A stretch of DNA of 5,429 nt from Desulfuromonadaceae bacterium GWC2_58_13 (GTDB taxonomy: Bacteria > Desulfobacterota > Desulfuromonadia > Desulfuromonadales > Trichloromonadaceae). Location: positions 1 through 5,429 of the forward strand of contig MHXM01000066.1 in assembly GCA_001825565.1 (NCBI GenBank), given 5' to 3'. The position numbers and the translations under genes are program-made. The notes below the pieces were generated by a model. It searched no databases, was not told where the DNA came from, and saw nothing but the letters and a program-made list of their open reading frames with translations. Positions 5,284-5,429 of the stretch are shown piece by piece. Within the stretch, counting starts at the first letter, position 1, and each line of letters starts with the position of its first letter.

Positions 5284-5429
5284 TCAGCGAGTCAGATGAC
5301 GGTATTTGATACGATGCGGCTGGTCGGCGGCGGCCCCCATCCGTTTTTTGCGATCGGCCTCGTATTCGGAATAGTTTCCTTCGAACCAGACGGCCTTGCT
5401 GTCCCCCTCGAACGCCAGGATATGGGTCG
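5284..5429 (-). CDS. ettA: Energy-dependent translational throttle protein EttA (ABC-F), C-terminal end
   Basis: Only the last 47 complete codons are present; the gene enters from the right edge. The visible residues begin THILAFEGDS, continue WFEGNYSEYEADRKKR, and end with ADQPHRIKYRHLTR. This is the characteristic EttA tail: the end of the second ABC domain (the ATHILAFEG strand), the FEGNYxxYE segment and the conserved PHRIKYRxLTR terminus. EttA is a soluble ABC-F ATPase that binds the ribosomal E site and gates entry into the elongation cycle according to the ATP/ADP ratio. A strong terminator follows. The ATP-binding motifs lie outside the window. Confidence 0.94.
   Translation of the reverse strand, partial: THILAFEGDSKAVWFEGNYSEYEADRKKRMGAAADQPHRIKYRHLTR

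Overview
The window reads as a moderately GC-rich Gram-negative chromosome. The mix of genes (cobalamin-controlled cob gene, EngB, bacterial ferritin, a large membrane GGDEF/EAL protein, EttA) and the protein style fit a Desulfuromonadales/Geobacter-like bacterium. That placement is an inference from general resemblance; there is no rRNA or other marker here. No mobile element, CRISPR array, tRNA or rRNA is visible.

Layout. Positions 1-468 hold a B12-controlled transcription unit on the minus strand. In transcription order these are a good sigma70-type promoter (446-418), a full cobalamin riboswitch (402-226), an intrinsic terminator in the leader (173-136), a REP-like hairpin (118-96), and the first 20 codons of a cob(I)alamin adenosyltransferase gene (cobO type) that runs off the left edge. 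Directly upstream, also on the minus strand, is engB (1062-469), a ribosome-assembly GTPase that is better started at a GTG than at the far-upstream ATG. A divergent gap of about 325 bp leads to a plus-strand gene for an unrecognised secreted 153-residue protein (1388-1849) with its own terminator. Next is a ferritin gene (2004-2519) with an extended -10 promoter and a palindrome over the predicted transcription start. Ferritin converges on an 800-residue-class c-di-GMP turnover protein (minus, 4986-2605), and a perfect 23-bp inverted repeat between them acts as a two-way terminator. After a gap of about 250 bp comes the terminator and 3' end of ettA (minus), which enters from the right edge.

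How the genes relate. These look like separate, individually terminated housekeeping and regulatory units rather than one system. The best-supported regulation is the B12 leader: the 5' strand of the aptamer P1 helix can pair perfectly with the 5' arm of the downstream terminator, which gives a simple model in which bound cobalamin shuts off cob expression. The ferritin gene probably answers to a metal- or redox-sensing repressor at its palindrome. The large membrane protein keeps all the residues I could check for both making and breaking c-di-GMP. I see no convincing undescribed multi-gene system here; the less ordinary points are the palindrome filling the cob promoter spacer, the two-module secreted protein, and the PilS-like membrane sensor on a GGDEF-EAL protein.
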